From the NCBI RefSeq assembly GCF_002179555.1, contig NZ_NHOU01000013.1, positions 34,868 to 98,867 of the forward strand: a stretch of 64,000 bases of DNA. The letters run 5' to 3'. Below, piece after piece: positions 42,295 through 52,249 of this stretch. A program made the translations under genes and the position numbers. The DNA is from Salinicola salarius. GTDB taxonomy: Bacteria > Pseudomonadota > Gammaproteobacteria > Pseudomonadales > Halomonadaceae. Each line of letters begins with the position of its first letter. The first letter of the stretch is position 1. The notes under the pieces were generated by a model, which was given only the letters and a program-made list of their open reading frames with translations, had not been told where the DNA came from and did not search any database.

Positions 42295-42330
42295 CCGGTC
42301 TGGACGAAAGCCGTTCTGGACAATGGCCGG
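42283..42330. repeat. Three tandem 16-bp repeats at the end of the VanZ-like gene
   Basis: TCTGGACAATAGCCGG, TCTGGACGAAAGCCGT and TCTGGACAATGGCCGG follow each other without a gap. The first copy contains the VanZ-like stop codon. Copy number may vary between strains. Confidence 0.8.
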
Positions 42331-42385
42331 AAAGATCGATAACCCATCTCCAATGTATGCCACGTTGACTCGCGCTTCGACTCAG

Positions 42386-42400
42386 GCACCTTTTTGGTGC
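42386..42400. promoter_or_regulatory. NtrC binding site upstream of aapJ
   Basis: GCACC-TTTTT-GGTGC matches the NtrC consensus (TGCACC-N5-GGTGCA). It is about 130-145 bases upstream of the sigma-54 promoter at 42529, a usual enhancer distance. A T run at 42408-42413 could alternatively make this a terminator of the VanZ-like gene. Confidence 0.6.
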
Positions 42401-42528
42401 GTCTGTGTTTTTTGAGCACTGTTTTGAAACAATTTATTGCCGCCGGGATGTCGATGCCGGGCGTCATGACGGGGCATCCGCCTCGAAAAGACATTCAAAA
42501 TAGACTTTTAAGCACAATAAGACAGATG

Positions 42529-42543
42529 TGGAATGGACTTTGC
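42529..42543 (+). promoter_or_regulatory. Sigma-54 promoter of the aap operon
   Basis: TGGAATGGACTTTGC has the -24 GG and -12 GC exactly 10 bases apart and matches the consensus well at the -12 end (TTTGC). Transcription would start near 42555, about 50 bases before aapJ. Confidence 0.72.
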
Positions 42544-42605
42544 TACTGTCGTACGAGCATGCTCGGCATGCACTTATACGATAACGCTAGGGAGTTGATT
42601 TCATT

Positions 42606-43634
42606 ATGCGCCACAAGAACAAAAGCTTGTCCCTGCTCTCCATCGCCGCTCTGGGAACATTGGCCGTGACGCAAGTTCAGGCCGCCACGCTGGATGACGT
42701 CAAGAGCAATGGTACTCTCCGCTGCGGTGTCAACGCGGGCCTGACCGGGTTTTCTGCACCGGATCAGGACGGGCACTGGACCGGCATCGATGCCGATTTC
42801 TGCCGGGCGATGGCCGCTGCCACACTGGGCAAATCCGAATCGGTCGCGTTTACCCCGCTGACGGCCAAAGAGCGTTTCACGGCGCTGCAGTCCGGTGAGG
42901 TGGACGTGCTATCACGCAACACCACCTGGACAGCCATGCGGGACAACGCCCTGGGGCTGAACTTCACCGGCGTGACGTTCTACGACGGCCAGGCTTTCAT
43001 GGTCTCGAAGGATCTCGGTGTGAGTAGCCTCAAGGAGCTCAATGGTGCAACGATCTGCATCCAGTCGGGCACGACTCACGAGCTCAACATCGCCGACTAC
43101 TTCCCGGCCAACAATCTCGACTATCAACTGGTGACGTTCGACACGCCCGACCAGACCGCCCAGGGCTTCGATAGCGGCCGCTGCGACGTGCTGACTTCCG
43201 ACTCCTCGCAACTGGCGGCGCTGCGCCTGCAGCTCAAGGATCCGGACAGCGTCACCATTCTGCCCGAGCGTATTTCCAAGGAGCCGCTGGGTCCGGTCGT
43301 GCGCCAAGGGGACGATCAGTGGTTCGACATCGCCAAATGGACGCTGTTCGCCATGCTCAACGCCGAAGAACTGGGCGTGACCAGTGACAATGTCGATGAG
43401 ATGCGCGACAACCCGCCGAATCCCGGCGTGGCACGTCTGCTGGGCAAGGATGGCAAGTACGGCGAGCAACTGGGGCTGGACAATGCCTGGGCTTACAACA
43501 TCGTCAAGCAGGTCGGCAACTACGGTGAAATCTACGCACGCAACGTCGGCGCTGACTCTCCGCTGAAGATCGACCGCGGCATCAACGCGCTGTGGAACGA
43601 TGGCGGCATTCAGTACGCCCCGCCGGTTCGCTAA
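42606..43634 (+). CDS. aapJ: General L-amino acid ABC transporter, substrate-binding protein
   Basis: The 342-residue periplasmic protein has a signal peptide ending VQA (about residue 26) and the AapJ N-terminus (TLDDVKSNGTLRCGVN, then GFSAPDQDGHWTGIDADFCR). It binds a broad range of L-amino acids. It is the first gene of aapJQMP. The 85 bases after it carry a 10-bp stem (43655-43691), which probably raises its level over the membrane components. The sigma-54 promoter points to nitrogen control. Confidence 0.93.
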   Translation: MRHKNKSLSLLSIAALGTLAVTQVQAATLDDVKSNGTLRCGVNAGLTGFSAPDQDGHWTGIDADFCRAMAAATLGKSESVAFTPLTAKERFTALQSGEVDVLSRNTTWTAMRDNALGLNFTGVTFYDGQAFMVSKDLGVSSLKELNGATICIQSGTTHELNIADYFPANNLDYQLVTFDTPDQTAQGFDSGRCDVLTSDSSQLAALRLQLKDPDSVTILPERISKEPLGPVVRQGDDQWFDIAKWTLFAMLNAEELGVTSDNVDEMRDNPPNPGVARLLGKDGKYGEQLGLDNAWAYNIVKQVGNYGEIYARNVGADSPLKIDRGINALWNDGGIQYAPPVR

Positions 43635-43654
43635 GCGTCAAATCGTCCTCTCGA

Positions 43655-43691
43655 CACCGCGCCCTTTCGGTCTGAGCGCCGGGGCGCGGTG
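43655..43691 (+). terminator. Intercistronic hairpin between aapJ and aapQ
   Basis: CACCGCGCCC pairs perfectly with GGGCGCGGTG across a 17-base loop. No T run follows, so it probably acts as a partial terminator or mRNA stabiliser. Confidence 0.6.
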
Positions 43692-43719
43692 CCTCTCAAC
43701 GCTCGAGTAGAGACAGCTC

Positions 43720-44910
43720 ATGCTGCGTCCATCCACGACCCTCCCGCGACGGGGGCGGGGCCCTTTGTGGCGAAATCCCGCCGTTCGTGCCTTGATTATC
43801 CAGGCCGTGCTGTTTCTGGCCCTGGCGATTTTTATCGGCTATCTGGTTCACAATACGCTGCTCAACCTCGAAGCCCGCGGTATCCACACCGGCTTCGGAT
43901 TTCTGGACGGGCGCGCCGGCTTCTCGATTCCGCAGACGCTGATCGACTACACCAGCGATAGCACCTACGGCAAAACGTTCGTCATCGGGCTGCTCAATAC
44001 GCTACTGGTATCGGCACTGGGGATCGTGGCGGCAACGATCATCGGTTTCCTGGTCGGTATCGCACGCCTGTCGCCCAATTGGCTGCTGGCGCGCCTGGCG
44101 ACCATCTACGTCGAGGCTTTCCGCAATATCCCGCTGCTGGTTCAGATCCTGTTCTGGTATTACGCCGTGCTGCGGGCACTGCCATCGCCGCGACAGAGCC
44201 TGTCGCTGTTCGATGCCTTCTTCTTCAACGTGCGTGGCATGGTGATGCCCGACCCTCAGCCGCTGGACGGGTTCTCTGCCACGCCGTGGGCGTTGCTGGT
44301 CGCCATCGTCGCCGCGATCGTGTTCGGGCTGCTCGCCAAGCGGCGTCAGGCGCGCACTGGGCAAGCGCTGCCCGTCTACTGGATCGGTGCGGCCATCATC
44401 ATCGGTTTGCCGCTGATCGTATTCCTGGCCACCGGATCGCCGCTCGAGTGGGCGCTGCCGGAAATGGCCGGCTTCAACTTCCGTGGTGGCATCAATATTC
44501 TGCCGGAGCTGCTGGCGCTGTGGCTGGCACTGTCGATCTACACGGCGGCGTTCATCGCCGAGATCGTGCGCTCGGGCATTCTGTCGGTCTCTCATGGCCA
44601 GACCGAAGCGGCGCGCTCGCTGAGCCTGCCGGAGGCCATCACCCTGCGCAAGATCGTCATTCCGCAGGCGATGCGCGTCATCGTTCCGCAGATGACCAGC
44701 CAGTATCTCAACCTGATCAAGAACTCGTCTCTGGCCACGGCCATCGGCTACCCGGATCTGGTGGCCGTCTTTGCCGGCACTACGCTCAACCAGACCGGAC
44801 AGGCGATCGAGATCATCGCCATGACCATGGCGGTCTATCTGGTCATCAGCCTGACGGTGTCGTTTTTGATGAACCTCTACAATGCGCGCACGCTGCTGAA
44901 GGAGCGTTGA
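43720..44910 (+). CDS. aapQ: Amino acid ABC transporter permease AapQ
   Basis: The 396-residue membrane protein has about eight hydrophobic segments and the His/Glu-type permease pattern. Examples are VEAFRNIPLLVQILFWY near residue 128 and the EAA-like loop SLSLPEAITLRKIVIPQAM near 305. The long insertion between these is characteristic of AapQ. It is followed by aapM after one base. Confidence 0.93.
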   Translation: MLRPSTTLPRRGRGPLWRNPAVRALIIQAVLFLALAIFIGYLVHNTLLNLEARGIHTGFGFLDGRAGFSIPQTLIDYTSDSTYGKTFVIGLLNTLLVSALGIVAATIIGFLVGIARLSPNWLLARLATIYVEAFRNIPLLVQILFWYYAVLRALPSPRQSLSLFDAFFFNVRGMVMPDPQPLDGFSATPWALLVAIVAAIVFGLLAKRRQARTGQALPVYWIGAAIIIGLPLIVFLATGSPLEWALPEMAGFNFRGGINILPELLALWLALSIYTAAFIAEIVRSGILSVSHGQTEAARSLSLPEAITLRKIVIPQAMRVIVPQMTSQYLNLIKNSSLATAIGYPDLVAVFAGTTLNQTGQAIEIIAMTMAVYLVISLTVSFLMNLYNARTLLKER

Positions 44911-44911
44911 G

Positions 44912-46021
44912 ATGACTGACTCTACCTTCCGCACCGAAATGATCGAGGCGCGCGAGGCGCCGGACCAGAGCCGGGGCGTGATCGGCTGGTTCCGTGCCAA
45001 TCTGTTCAACGGGCCGATCAACAGCATCATCTCGATCGTGGTCATATTGCTACTGGCGCGATTGGTCTGGCCGTTCCTCGAATGGGCGGTGATCGACGCC
45101 GACTGGATCGGTACCACGCGTGATGCCTGTACCGGCGAGGGGGCTTGCTGGGTGTTCATCTCGGCGCGCTTCGAATCCATCGTCTATGGCTTCTATCCAG
45201 AAGCGGCGCGCTGGCGGGTCGATATCGTCTTTGCGCTGCTGGCGATCCTGGTCGCGTGGCTGGCGATCCCGAAAATGCCACGCAAGAAGTGGGTCGCGCT
45301 GTTCACGTTGATCGGCTTTCCGATCATCGCCTTCGTCCTGCTGGTAGGCGGCATGTTCGGTCTCCAGCACGTGCCTACTCGCGCCTGGGGCGGGCTGATG
45401 CTGACGCTGACGATCGCGGTCGTAGGCATAGTGGGATCGCTACCGCTGGGTATCATCCTGGCGCTGGGGCGGCGCTCGAAGATGCCTTTCGTCAAGGGCG
45501 TCTGCGTGATCTTCATCGAGTTCTGGCGTGGCGTGCCTTTGATCACGGTGCTGTTCATGGCTTCGGTCATGCTGCCGCTGTTCGTGCCGGGTAACATCGA
45601 TTTCGACAAGCTGGTGCGAGCCTTGATCGGCATCATGTTCTTCTGGAGTGCCTACATGGCGGAGGTGATTCGCAGTGGGCTGCAGGCGATCGGCAAGGGG
45701 CAGAACGAGGCCGGGCAGGCGCTGGGATTGGGCTACTGGCAGCGAACGGGACTCATCATCCTGCCGCAGGCGCTCAAGATGGTCATCCCGGGCATCGTCA
45801 ACACCTTCATTGCCCTGTTCAAGGACACCTCCCTGGTATTGATCATCGGCCTGTTCGACATGCTGGCGATCATCCGCGCGGGGCTGACCGACTCGAACTG
45901 GCTCGGCTTCTCCACCGAGGGCTACGTGTTCGCGGCGGCGGTCTACTGGGTCTTCTGTTTCAGCATGTCCCGCTACAGCCAGTACATCGAGCGTCGTCTG
46001 AATACCGGACATAAACGATGA
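44912..46021 (+). CDS. aapM: Amino acid ABC transporter permease AapM
   Basis: The 369-residue membrane protein is the partner of AapQ. It shows [18 protein letters not shown] near residue 195 and the EAA loop ([20 protein letters not shown]) near 270. AAGGAG at the end of aapQ provides its ribosome-binding site. A 64-base gap separates it from aapP. Confidence 0.93.
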   Translation: MTDSTFRTEMIEAREAPDQSRGVIGWFRANLFNGPINSIISIVVILLLARLVWPFLEWAVIDADWIGTTRDACTGEGACWVFISARFESIVYGFYPEAARWRVDIVFALLAILVAWLAIPKMPRKKWVALFTLIGFPIIAFVLLVGGMFGLQHVPTRAWGGLMLTLTIAVVGIVGSLPLGIILALGRRSKMPFVKGVCVIFIEFWRGVPLITVLFMASVMLPLFVPGNIDFDKLVRALIGIMFFWSAYMAEVIRSGLQAIGKGQNEAGQALGLGYWQRTGLIILPQALKMVIPGIVNTFIALFKDTSLVLIIGLFDMLAIIRAGLTDSNWLGFSTEGYVFAAAVYWVFCFSMSRYSQYIERRLNTGHKR

Positions 46022-46085
46022 GAGCGATGAACGTCTCCGCATTCATGCCCTCACACAACAAGATCGTGATCAGGAAATCATTGCC

Positions 46086-46865
46086 ATGAGCGAAGTGACA
46101 GCGTCTCCGACAACCGAGCCCGGCAGCGACCGACCGATGATCGAGATCGATCATCTCAACAAGTGGTATGGCAACTTCCATGTGCTGCGCGACATCAACC
46201 TGACCGTGACCAAGGGCGAACGCATCGTCATCTGCGGGCCTTCCGGTTCCGGCAAGTCGACGATGATCCGTTGCATCAATCACCTGGAAGAGCACCAGCA
46301 GGGCTCGATCGTGGTCAACGGGGTGCCGATGACCAACGACGTCAAGCGGATCGAGCAGATTCGCCGCAATGTCGGCATGGTCTTCCAGCACTTCAACCTG
46401 TTCCCGCATATCACCGTGTTGGAGAACTGCTGTCTGTCCCAGATCTGGGTGCAGAAGAAGCCACGGGCCGAGGCGGAGAAGACCGCGATGGAGTATCTCG
46501 AGCGGGTGCAGATCGCCGATCAGGCGCAGAAATACCCCGGCCAGCTATCCGGCGGCCAGCAGCAGCGCGTGGCGATCGCCCGCGCGCTCTGCATGCGCCC
46601 CGAGGTGATGCTGTTCGACGAGCCGACGTCGGCGCTCGACCCGGAGATGATCAAGGAAGTGCTCGACGTCATGATCGAGCTGGCCCATGAAGGCATGACC
46701 ATGCTCTGCGTGACCCACGAGATGGGCTTCGCCAAGACCGTGGCCGACCGAGTGATCTTCATGGACCAGGGCCAGATCATCGAGGAAGCGCCGCCCACCG
46801 AGTTCTTCAACAATCCGCGCTCGGAACGTACCCAATTGTTCCTCAGCCAGATCCTGGGTCATTGA
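46086..46865 (+). CDS. aapP: Amino acid ABC transporter ATP-binding protein AapP
   Basis: The 259-residue ATPase shows Walker [13 protein letters not shown] near residue 56, Q loop [10 protein letters not shown], signature [15 protein letters not shown] near 155, Walker [15 protein letters not shown] and switch His in [10 protein letters not shown]. The layout is typical of polar amino acid transporters (GlnQ type). An Asp/Glu-rich N-terminal extension of about 18 residues precedes the domain. Confidence 0.94.
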   Translation: MSEVTASPTTEPGSDRPMIEIDHLNKWYGNFHVLRDINLTVTKGERIVICGPSGSGKSTMIRCINHLEEHQQGSIVVNGVPMTNDVKRIEQIRRNVGMVFQHFNLFPHITVLENCCLSQIWVQKKPRAEAEKTAMEYLERVQIADQAQKYPGQLSGGQQQRVAIARALCMRPEVMLFDEPTSALDPEMIKEVLDVMIELAHEGMTMLCVTHEMGFAKTVADRVIFMDQGQIIEEAPPTEFFNNPRSERTQLFLSQILGH

Positions 46866-46879
46866 GGGAGGTCATCGAG

Positions 46880-47269
46880 ATGGGTATCGAAAAGCTCTTC
46901 GTCGACGGCGCGCCGCAGCCGATCGCACCGTTCTCCCACGCCTGCAAGGTCGGCAACCTGGTCTTCATCACCGGTCAGATGCCGACCGTGCCGGAAACCA
47001 ACGAAATGCTGCTGGGCACGTTCACGGAGCAGACGCATCGGGTGATGCAGAATCTGGCTATCGTGCTGGATGCCGTGGGCAGCGGCTTCGAGCACGTGGT
47101 CCAGAGCCGAGTCTTCATCACCAACATGGGGCACTTCGAGGAAGTGAATGGCGTCTACGCGAGTTACTTCGATGACCCGCTGCCGACGCGTACCTGCGTC
47201 GGCGTCACGGGGCTGGCCGGTGGTGCCGATGTCGAAGTGGATATGATCGCGTGGATCCCGCCCGCATAA
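46880..47269 (+). CDS. RidA family protein at the end of the aap operon
   Basis: The 129-residue RidA/YjgF protein has VFITGQMPTVPETNEML near residue 34 and a C-terminal TRTCVGVTGLAGGADVEVD, where the usual Arg of the PAR motif is shifted to TRTC. GGGAGG precedes the ATG at 46880, 14 bases after aapP. It may clear reactive imines formed while imported amino acids are deaminated. It is distinct from the RidA at 4436-4828. Confidence 0.87.
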   Translation: MGIEKLFVDGAPQPIAPFSHACKVGNLVFITGQMPTVPETNEMLLGTFTEQTHRVMQNLAIVLDAVGSGFEHVVQSRVFITNMGHFEEVNGVYASYFDDPLPTRTCVGVTGLAGGADVEVDMIAWIPPA

Positions 47270-47293
47270 CGATCGGTCGAGTCCCGACGATGT

Positions 47294-47326
47294 CGACGGC
47301 GCCCCGCTTTCCACGGGGCGTCGTCG
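47294..47326 (+). terminator. Terminator of the aap operon
   Basis: Arms of 13 bases (CGACGGCGCCCCG with CGGGGCGTCGTCG, one G-U pair) close a 7-base loop, followed by TTTC. Confidence 0.75.
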
Positions 47327-47422
47327 TTTCGGCGTGGTCATCAAGGTTGAGCAATGCAGGTTGAGCGATGGAGAAATCTCTACCAAGCTGGGATCACGAT
47401 CCACGGAACAGGAGAATCGATC

Positions 47423-47851
47423 ATGGAAAAGACTTATGTCGTGGCCGCCGATGCGTCACGCGCCCGTATCTTCGCCCGCGAAGCGAGAGTACTGCACGAA
47501 GTGCATACGCTGACGCATCCCGAGGGGCGTTTGCATGCCGGCGATCTGCGAACCGGTGGTCAAGGCGAGGCGTTCTCCGGCCCTGGCGCCAGCCAGCGTC
47601 ATACCGGCAATGACCAGGCGACTTCGGAGAAGGAAGCCGAGTTCTTCGCCAAGGAAGTTGCAACCTATCTGCGCGACGCCCGGACCCAGGGCAAGGCGGA
47701 CGAGATCATCTTGATTGCCGAGCCCAGGTTTCTCGGCCATCTGCGCGATAAGCTCGACAAGACGACGATGAAGTGCGTGACCCAGACGATCGACAAGGAT
47801 CTCTCGAAAGCCAGCGAAGAGGAGATTGCCCAGAGGCTGGGCTGGTCATGA
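47423..47851 (+). CDS. Host attachment protein family (PF10116)
   Basis: The 142-residue protein matches the family first named for plant-associated bacteria: TYVVAADASRARIFAR at the N-terminus and ILIAEPRFLGHLRDKLD near residue 95. A C-terminal half resembling the eRF1/archaeal release-factor domain follows. AGGAG precedes the ATG at 47423. The molecular function is not established. It is convergent with the finR-like gene, 27 bases apart. Confidence 0.83.
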   Translation: MEKTYVVAADASRARIFAREARVLHEVHTLTHPEGRLHAGDLRTGGQGEAFSGPGASQRHTGNDQATSEKEAEFFAKEVATYLRDARTQGKADEIILIAEPRFLGHLRDKLDKTTMKCVTQTIDKDLSKASEEEIAQRLGWS

Positions 47852-47878
47852 GGCGTTCTTTCGTGGCCTGCCGCCGAT

Positions 47879-48805
47879 TCAGGGAATCGGCGGCAAGTCG
47901 ATCTGATCGCTGCGCTGAATACCGGCGGTCATCTCCCGACACAGCCGCAGGAATTCCCGCATGCCGGTCGTCAGGTACTTCTGACGATGCCAGATGAACG
48001 CGAACCGGCGCGTCAGGTCCAGCTCGGGCGTCGCGATCGGCACCAGGCTTCCCCGGCGGAAGGCGTCTCTCAGCGCCAGGCGCGATACGCAGCCGATTCC
48101 CAGACCCGATTCCACGGCGCGTTTTATTCCTTCGGTATGCTCCAGTTCCAGCAGAATATTGAAACGTCCGCGCCGATGCCGCATGGCGTGTTCCAGCGTG
48201 CGGCGCGTGCCGGAGCCCACCTCGCGCATGATCCAGGCTTCGCGCAGCAGCCTTTCGACATCGGCGGTGCCTTCGCTGGCCAGCGGATGCCGAGGCGAGC
48301 AGAACACGGTCAGGTCGTCCTCGATCCAGGGTTGGATGACGATATCGTCATGCTGGCAGTCGCCCTCGATCAGACCGAGATCCAGCTCATGCAAGGCGAT
48401 GCGTTCGACGATGGAGGCGGTATTGCGAACCTGCAGCCTGACCCGGCTTTCCGGATAGCGCTGCATGAAGTCGCTGATCAGCAGCGTCGCCAGATAGTTG
48501 CCGATCGTCAGCGTGGCGCCTACCTCCAGCGAGCCGATGCCGCTCTGGCCCTGCAGCAGCTCTTCGATCTCTTCTCCCCGATCCAGCAAGGCGACCGCCT
48601 TGGGCAGTAGCTGAAAACCCAGCGCGTTCAGCTTGAGGCGCTTGCCGAGGCGATCCAGCAACTGGCAGTCGAACTGACGCTCCAGCTCCGCCAGTGCCGT
48701 GCTTGTCGCCGATTGCGACATCGACAATACCCGAGCGGCCCGGGAAACGCTCTGGTGCTGGGCGATCGCCACGAAAACCTCGAGTTGACGCAGGGTATAG
48801 CGCAT
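47879..48805 (-). CDS. finR: LysR family regulator, FinR-like
   Basis: The 308-residue protein has a winged-helix N-terminus (RQLEVFVAIAQHQSVSRAAR, then SQSATSTALAELERQF) and a CysB-like effector domain. Its position divergent from a ferredoxin-NADP reductase gene matches FinR of Pseudomonas, which activates fpr under oxidative stress. The 154-base shared leader carries a palindrome at 48838-48853. The name rests on context and family. Confidence 0.78.
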   Translation of the reverse strand: MRYTLRQLEVFVAIAQHQSVSRAARVLSMSQSATSTALAELERQFDCQLLDRLGKRLKLNALGFQLLPKAVALLDRGEEIEELLQGQSGIGSLEVGATLTIGNYLATLLISDFMQRYPESRVRLQVRNTASIVERIALHELDLGLIEGDCQHDDIVIQPWIEDDLTVFCSPRHPLASEGTADVERLLREAWIMREVGSGTRRTLEHAMRHRRGRFNILLELEHTEGIKRAVESGLGIGCVSRLALRDAFRRGSLVPIATPELDLTRRFAFIWHRQKYLTTGMREFLRLCREMTAGIQRSDQIDLPPIP

Positions 48806-48837
48806 GGGGAGCGTCCGTTATCGATTTTATGGATATA

Positions 48838-48853
48838 GGTTATCCAAATAACC
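48838..48853. promoter_or_regulatory. LysR-type operator between finR and fpr
   Basis: GGTTAT and ATAACC flank CCAA, giving a T-N11-A type inverted repeat in the divergent promoter region. Confidence 0.55.
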
Positions 48854-48959
48854 CACTTAACAGAATACCGGCCTTTTCTTATACTTAATCTATCTATTCT
48901 GAAACCAGTTTATTCTTTTTCGTTATTACTGTCCGTGTTAAGAGATTAAGGAGCGGGTC

Positions 48960-49736
48960 ATGAGCAAGTTTGCCTTGGAAGAGGTGCTGAGCGTTCATCA
49001 CTGGAACGATACGCTGTTCAGCTTCCGGACGACGCGCGAGCGTAGCCTGCGGTTCAAGAATGGTCAGTTCGTCATGATCGGCCTGGAAGTCGACAGCAAG
49101 CCGCTGGTGCGTGCCTACTCTGTTGCCAGCCCCAACTACGAAGATCATCTCGAGTTCTTTAGCATCAAGGTGCAGGACGGCCCGTTGACGTCGCGTCTGC
49201 AGCATCTCAAGGTCGGCGATCAGATCATGGTCAGCCGCAAGCCCACCGGCACGCTGGTCTGCGACGATCTGCTGCCGGGGCGCAACCTGTATATGCTCTC
49301 CACGGGTACGGGCCTTGCCCCTTTCATGAGCCTGATCCAGGATCCCGAAGTCTACGAACGCTTCGAGAAGGTCGTGTTGATCCATGGCGTGCGGACCGTC
49401 AGCGAGCTGGCCTATGCCGATTTCATCTCCAAGGAGCTGCCGGCGCATGAATACCTGGGTGACGAGATCCGTGAGAAGCTGGTCTACTACCCGACGGTGA
49501 CTCGCGAAGAGTTCCACACCACGGGGCGTCTGACCGACCATATCCGCAGCGGCAAGCTGTTCGAGGATACCGGATTGCCGCCGCTGGATCCGAAGCAGGA
49601 TCGGGCCATGATCTGCGGCAGCCCGGCGATGCTCGAGGAAACCAGCGGGCTGCTCGACGAACTGGGTTTCGCCATCTCGCCGCGCATGGGCGAGCCGGGG
49701 GATTACGTCATCGAGCGCGCCTTTGTTGAAAAATAA
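48960..49736 (+). CDS. fpr: Ferredoxin--NADP reductase
   Basis: The 258-residue flavoprotein has the FAD motif RAYSVASPNYEDHLEF near residue 50 and the NADPH-binding STGTGLAPFMSLIQDP near 113. It ends ERAFVEK, typical of the bacterial subclass. It exchanges electrons between NADPH and ferredoxin or flavodoxin and helps repair Fe-S clusters under oxidative stress. AAGGAG lies before the ATG. A strong terminator follows. Confidence 0.95.
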   Translation: MSKFALEEVLSVHHWNDTLFSFRTTRERSLRFKNGQFVMIGLEVDSKPLVRAYSVASPNYEDHLEFFSIKVQDGPLTSRLQHLKVGDQIMVSRKPTGTLVCDDLLPGRNLYMLSTGTGLAPFMSLIQDPEVYERFEKVVLIHGVRTVSELAYADFISKELPAHEYLGDEIREKLVYYPTVTREEFHTTGRLTDHIRSGKLFEDTGLPPLDPKQDRAMICGSPAMLEETSGLLDELGFAISPRMGEPGDYVIERAFVEK

Positions 49737-49793
49737 GGTCGAGAAGTGATCCGACTCGCCGAGCGGGTGATGACGTAAGCTTGAAGCGGAAAT

Positions 49794-49834
49794 AAAAACC
49801 GCCTCCACGGCAGGACCGTGGAGGCGGTTTTTTT
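49794..49834 (+). terminator. Strong terminator after fpr
   Basis: A stem of about 17 bp (core CCGCCTCCACGG with CCGTGGAGGCGG) with a 5-base loop is flanked by an A run and a T run, so it can work in both directions. Confidence 0.93.
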
Positions 49835-49882
49835 CGGGCTGATTTCGAGGCAAGTTTGAGTTTGAAAAGTCGGCGAGCGAAT

Positions 49883-49968
49883 GGTCAGACAAGGCAAAAA
49901 TCAGCGCAAAAGCGGAGTTTACGAGATGTAAATGAGCATTTTAAGCTGATTTTTAACGCCGTATGACC
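49883..49968. repeat. Palindromic MITE-like repeat element, about 86 bp
   Basis: Imperfect terminal inverted repeats of about 24 bases (GGTCAGACAAGGC and GCCGTATGACC at the ends) enclose a perfect inner repeat, AAAAATCAGC (49896-49905) with GCTGATTTTT (49945-49954). The core reads like dispersed short palindromic elements found in several gammaproteobacteria. It sits between the fpr terminator and the stop codon of the PII gene. Confidence 0.55.
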
Positions 49969-49983
49969 GAGCGCAGCCAGTTT

Positions 49984-50361
<378 letters not shown>

Positions 50362-50434
50362 TCAAGTCTTTGAGTAGCCGTTATGAATACTCGACGATTG
50401 CTAGTTTAAGCATACACCGCCAATCGCGGGAATT

Positions 50435-50458
50435 AAAAAAGGCCCCCCGAAGGGGGCC
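50435..50458 (-). terminator. Terminator after amtB
   Basis: GGCCCCC pairs with GGGGGCC, and on the minus strand six T follow. It separates amtB from the downstream PII gene. Confidence 0.9.
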
Positions 50459-50491
50459 AGGGGAGCACGCCAGCTCACTCGGTGTATCGGC

Positions 50492-51742
50492 TCACTTCTT
50501 GCCGACGTTGAATTCAGGATAGGCTTCCATACCGCATTCCGCGATGTCGACGCCTTCGTATTCTTCCTCTTCGGAGACCCGGATGCCCATGACCGCCTTG
50601 ATGATGCCCCAAACGATCAGGCTGGCGATGAAGGTCCAGGCGAAGATGGTCACGATACCCAGCAGCTGTGCACCGAAGGTGGCGTCACCGTTGGAGAGGG
50701 GAACGGCGATCAAGCCCCAGATGCCAACCACACCGTGGACGGAGATCGCACCGACCGGGTCGTCGACCTTGACCTTGTCGAGGGTCACGATGGCGATGAC
50801 CACGAGCAGGCCGCCCACTGCGCCGATCAGCGTGGCGCCGAAAGCGGTCGGGGCCAGCGGCTCGGCAGTGATGGCGACCAGGCCGGCCAGGGCACCGTTC
50901 AATGCCATGGTCAGGTCCGCCTTGCGGAACCAGAGCTTGGCCAGGATGATCGCGGCGATGACACCACCGGCTGCGGCTGCATTGGTATTGACGAAGACCT
51001 GAGCGACGGCGTTGGCTTCATCGACATTGGAAACCATCAGCTCGGAGCCACCGTTGAAGCCGAACCAGCCCAGCCACAGAATGAAGGTACCCAGCGTGGC
51101 CAGCGGCAGGTTGGCGCCCGGGATGGCGTAGATCGCGCCGTTCTTGCCGTACTTGCCCTTGCGTGCGCCCAGCAGCAGAACCCCGGCCAGAGCGGCAGTC
51201 GCGCCACACAGGTGGACGACGCCGGAACCGGCGAAATCCTGGAAACCGGCTGCGTCGAGGAAACCGCCGCCCCACTTCCAGTAGCCCTGGATGGGGTAGA
51301 TGAAGCCGGTCATGACGACGGCAAAGAGCATGAACGCCCACAGCTTCATGCGCTCGGCAACGGCACCGGAAACGATCGACATGGCCGTAGCGACGAAGAC
51401 GACCTGGAAGAAGAAATCGGAACGCGCAGAGTAGTAGACATCGCCACCGCTGGACATCACATCGTCGACGCTGTTTTCTGCACCGATCAGGAAGCCGAGG
51501 TTCGGGAAGAAACCGCCGCTCTCGCTGGAGTACATGATGTGGTAGCCGACCAGCAGATACATGGTGCAGGCAATGGCGTAGAGGACAACGTTCTTGGTCA
51601 GGATTTCGGTGGTGTTCTTGGCGCGTACCAGACCCGCCTCGAGCATGGCGAAACCGGCCGCCATCCACATCACCAGAGCACCCGTCACCAGAAAGTAGAA
51701 GGTGTCGAGCGCATAGGAAAGTTGAACTACTTGATCATTCAT
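50492..51742 (-). CDS. amtB: Ammonium transporter
   Basis: The 416-residue protein has 11 membrane helices. The twin pore histidines lie in SGVVHLCGATAAL near residue 167 and AISVHGVVGIWGL near 337, and the signature DFAGSGVVHLCGA is present. It admits ammonium and is blocked by uridylyl-free GlnK. The GGAG site precedes the ATG. It is preceded by glnK by 25 bases and shares that sigma-54 promoter. Confidence 0.95.
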   Translation of the reverse strand: MNDQVVQLSYALDTFYFLVTGALVMWMAAGFAMLEAGLVRAKNTTEILTKNVVLYAIACTMYLLVGYHIMYSSESGGFFPNLGFLIGAENSVDDVMSSGGDVYYSARSDFFFQVVFVATAMSIVSGAVAERMKLWAFMLFAVVMTGFIYPIQGYWKWGGGFLDAAGFQDFAGSGVVHLCGATAALAGVLLLGARKGKYGKNGAIYAIPGANLPLATLGTFILWLGWFGFNGGSELMVSNVDEANAVAQVFVNTNAAAAGGVIAAIILAKLWFRKADLTMALNGALAGLVAITAEPLAPTAFGATLIGAVGGLLVVIAIVTLDKVKVDDPVGAISVHGVVGIWGLIAVPLSNGDATFGAQLLGIVTIFAWTFIASLIVWGIIKAVMGIRVSEEEEYEGVDIAECGMEAYPEFNVGKK

Positions 51743-51767
51743 TCTTTTGTCTCCTCGTTCCGCGCCG

Positions 51768-52109
<342 letters not shown>

Positions 52110-52148
52110 TTATCTCTCCCGTAGTCGGCTTGCGCCTTCAGGTTACAG

Positions 52149-52163
52149 GCAGGACACATGCCA
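52149..52163 (-). promoter_or_regulatory. Sigma-54 promoter of glnK-amtB
   Basis: On the minus strand TGGCATGTGTCCTGC has -24 GG and -12 GC 10 bases apart and matches the consensus except at two positions. It lies 43 bases before the glnK start. Confidence 0.75.
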
Positions 52164-52249
52164 CTCGCACCAGGTTGTTTCAAAATCAATGACTTGAGTA
52201 AGGGTTCGGCGAGGCGACGTGTCGATTCGTCACTAGCGTTCCGGGCAAA

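Noticed and set aside
42384..42413. Terminator for the VanZ-like gene
   Set aside because: The stem is only 5 bp with a T loop and matches the NtrC consensus exactly, so the regulatory reading was preferred; both roles remain possible.
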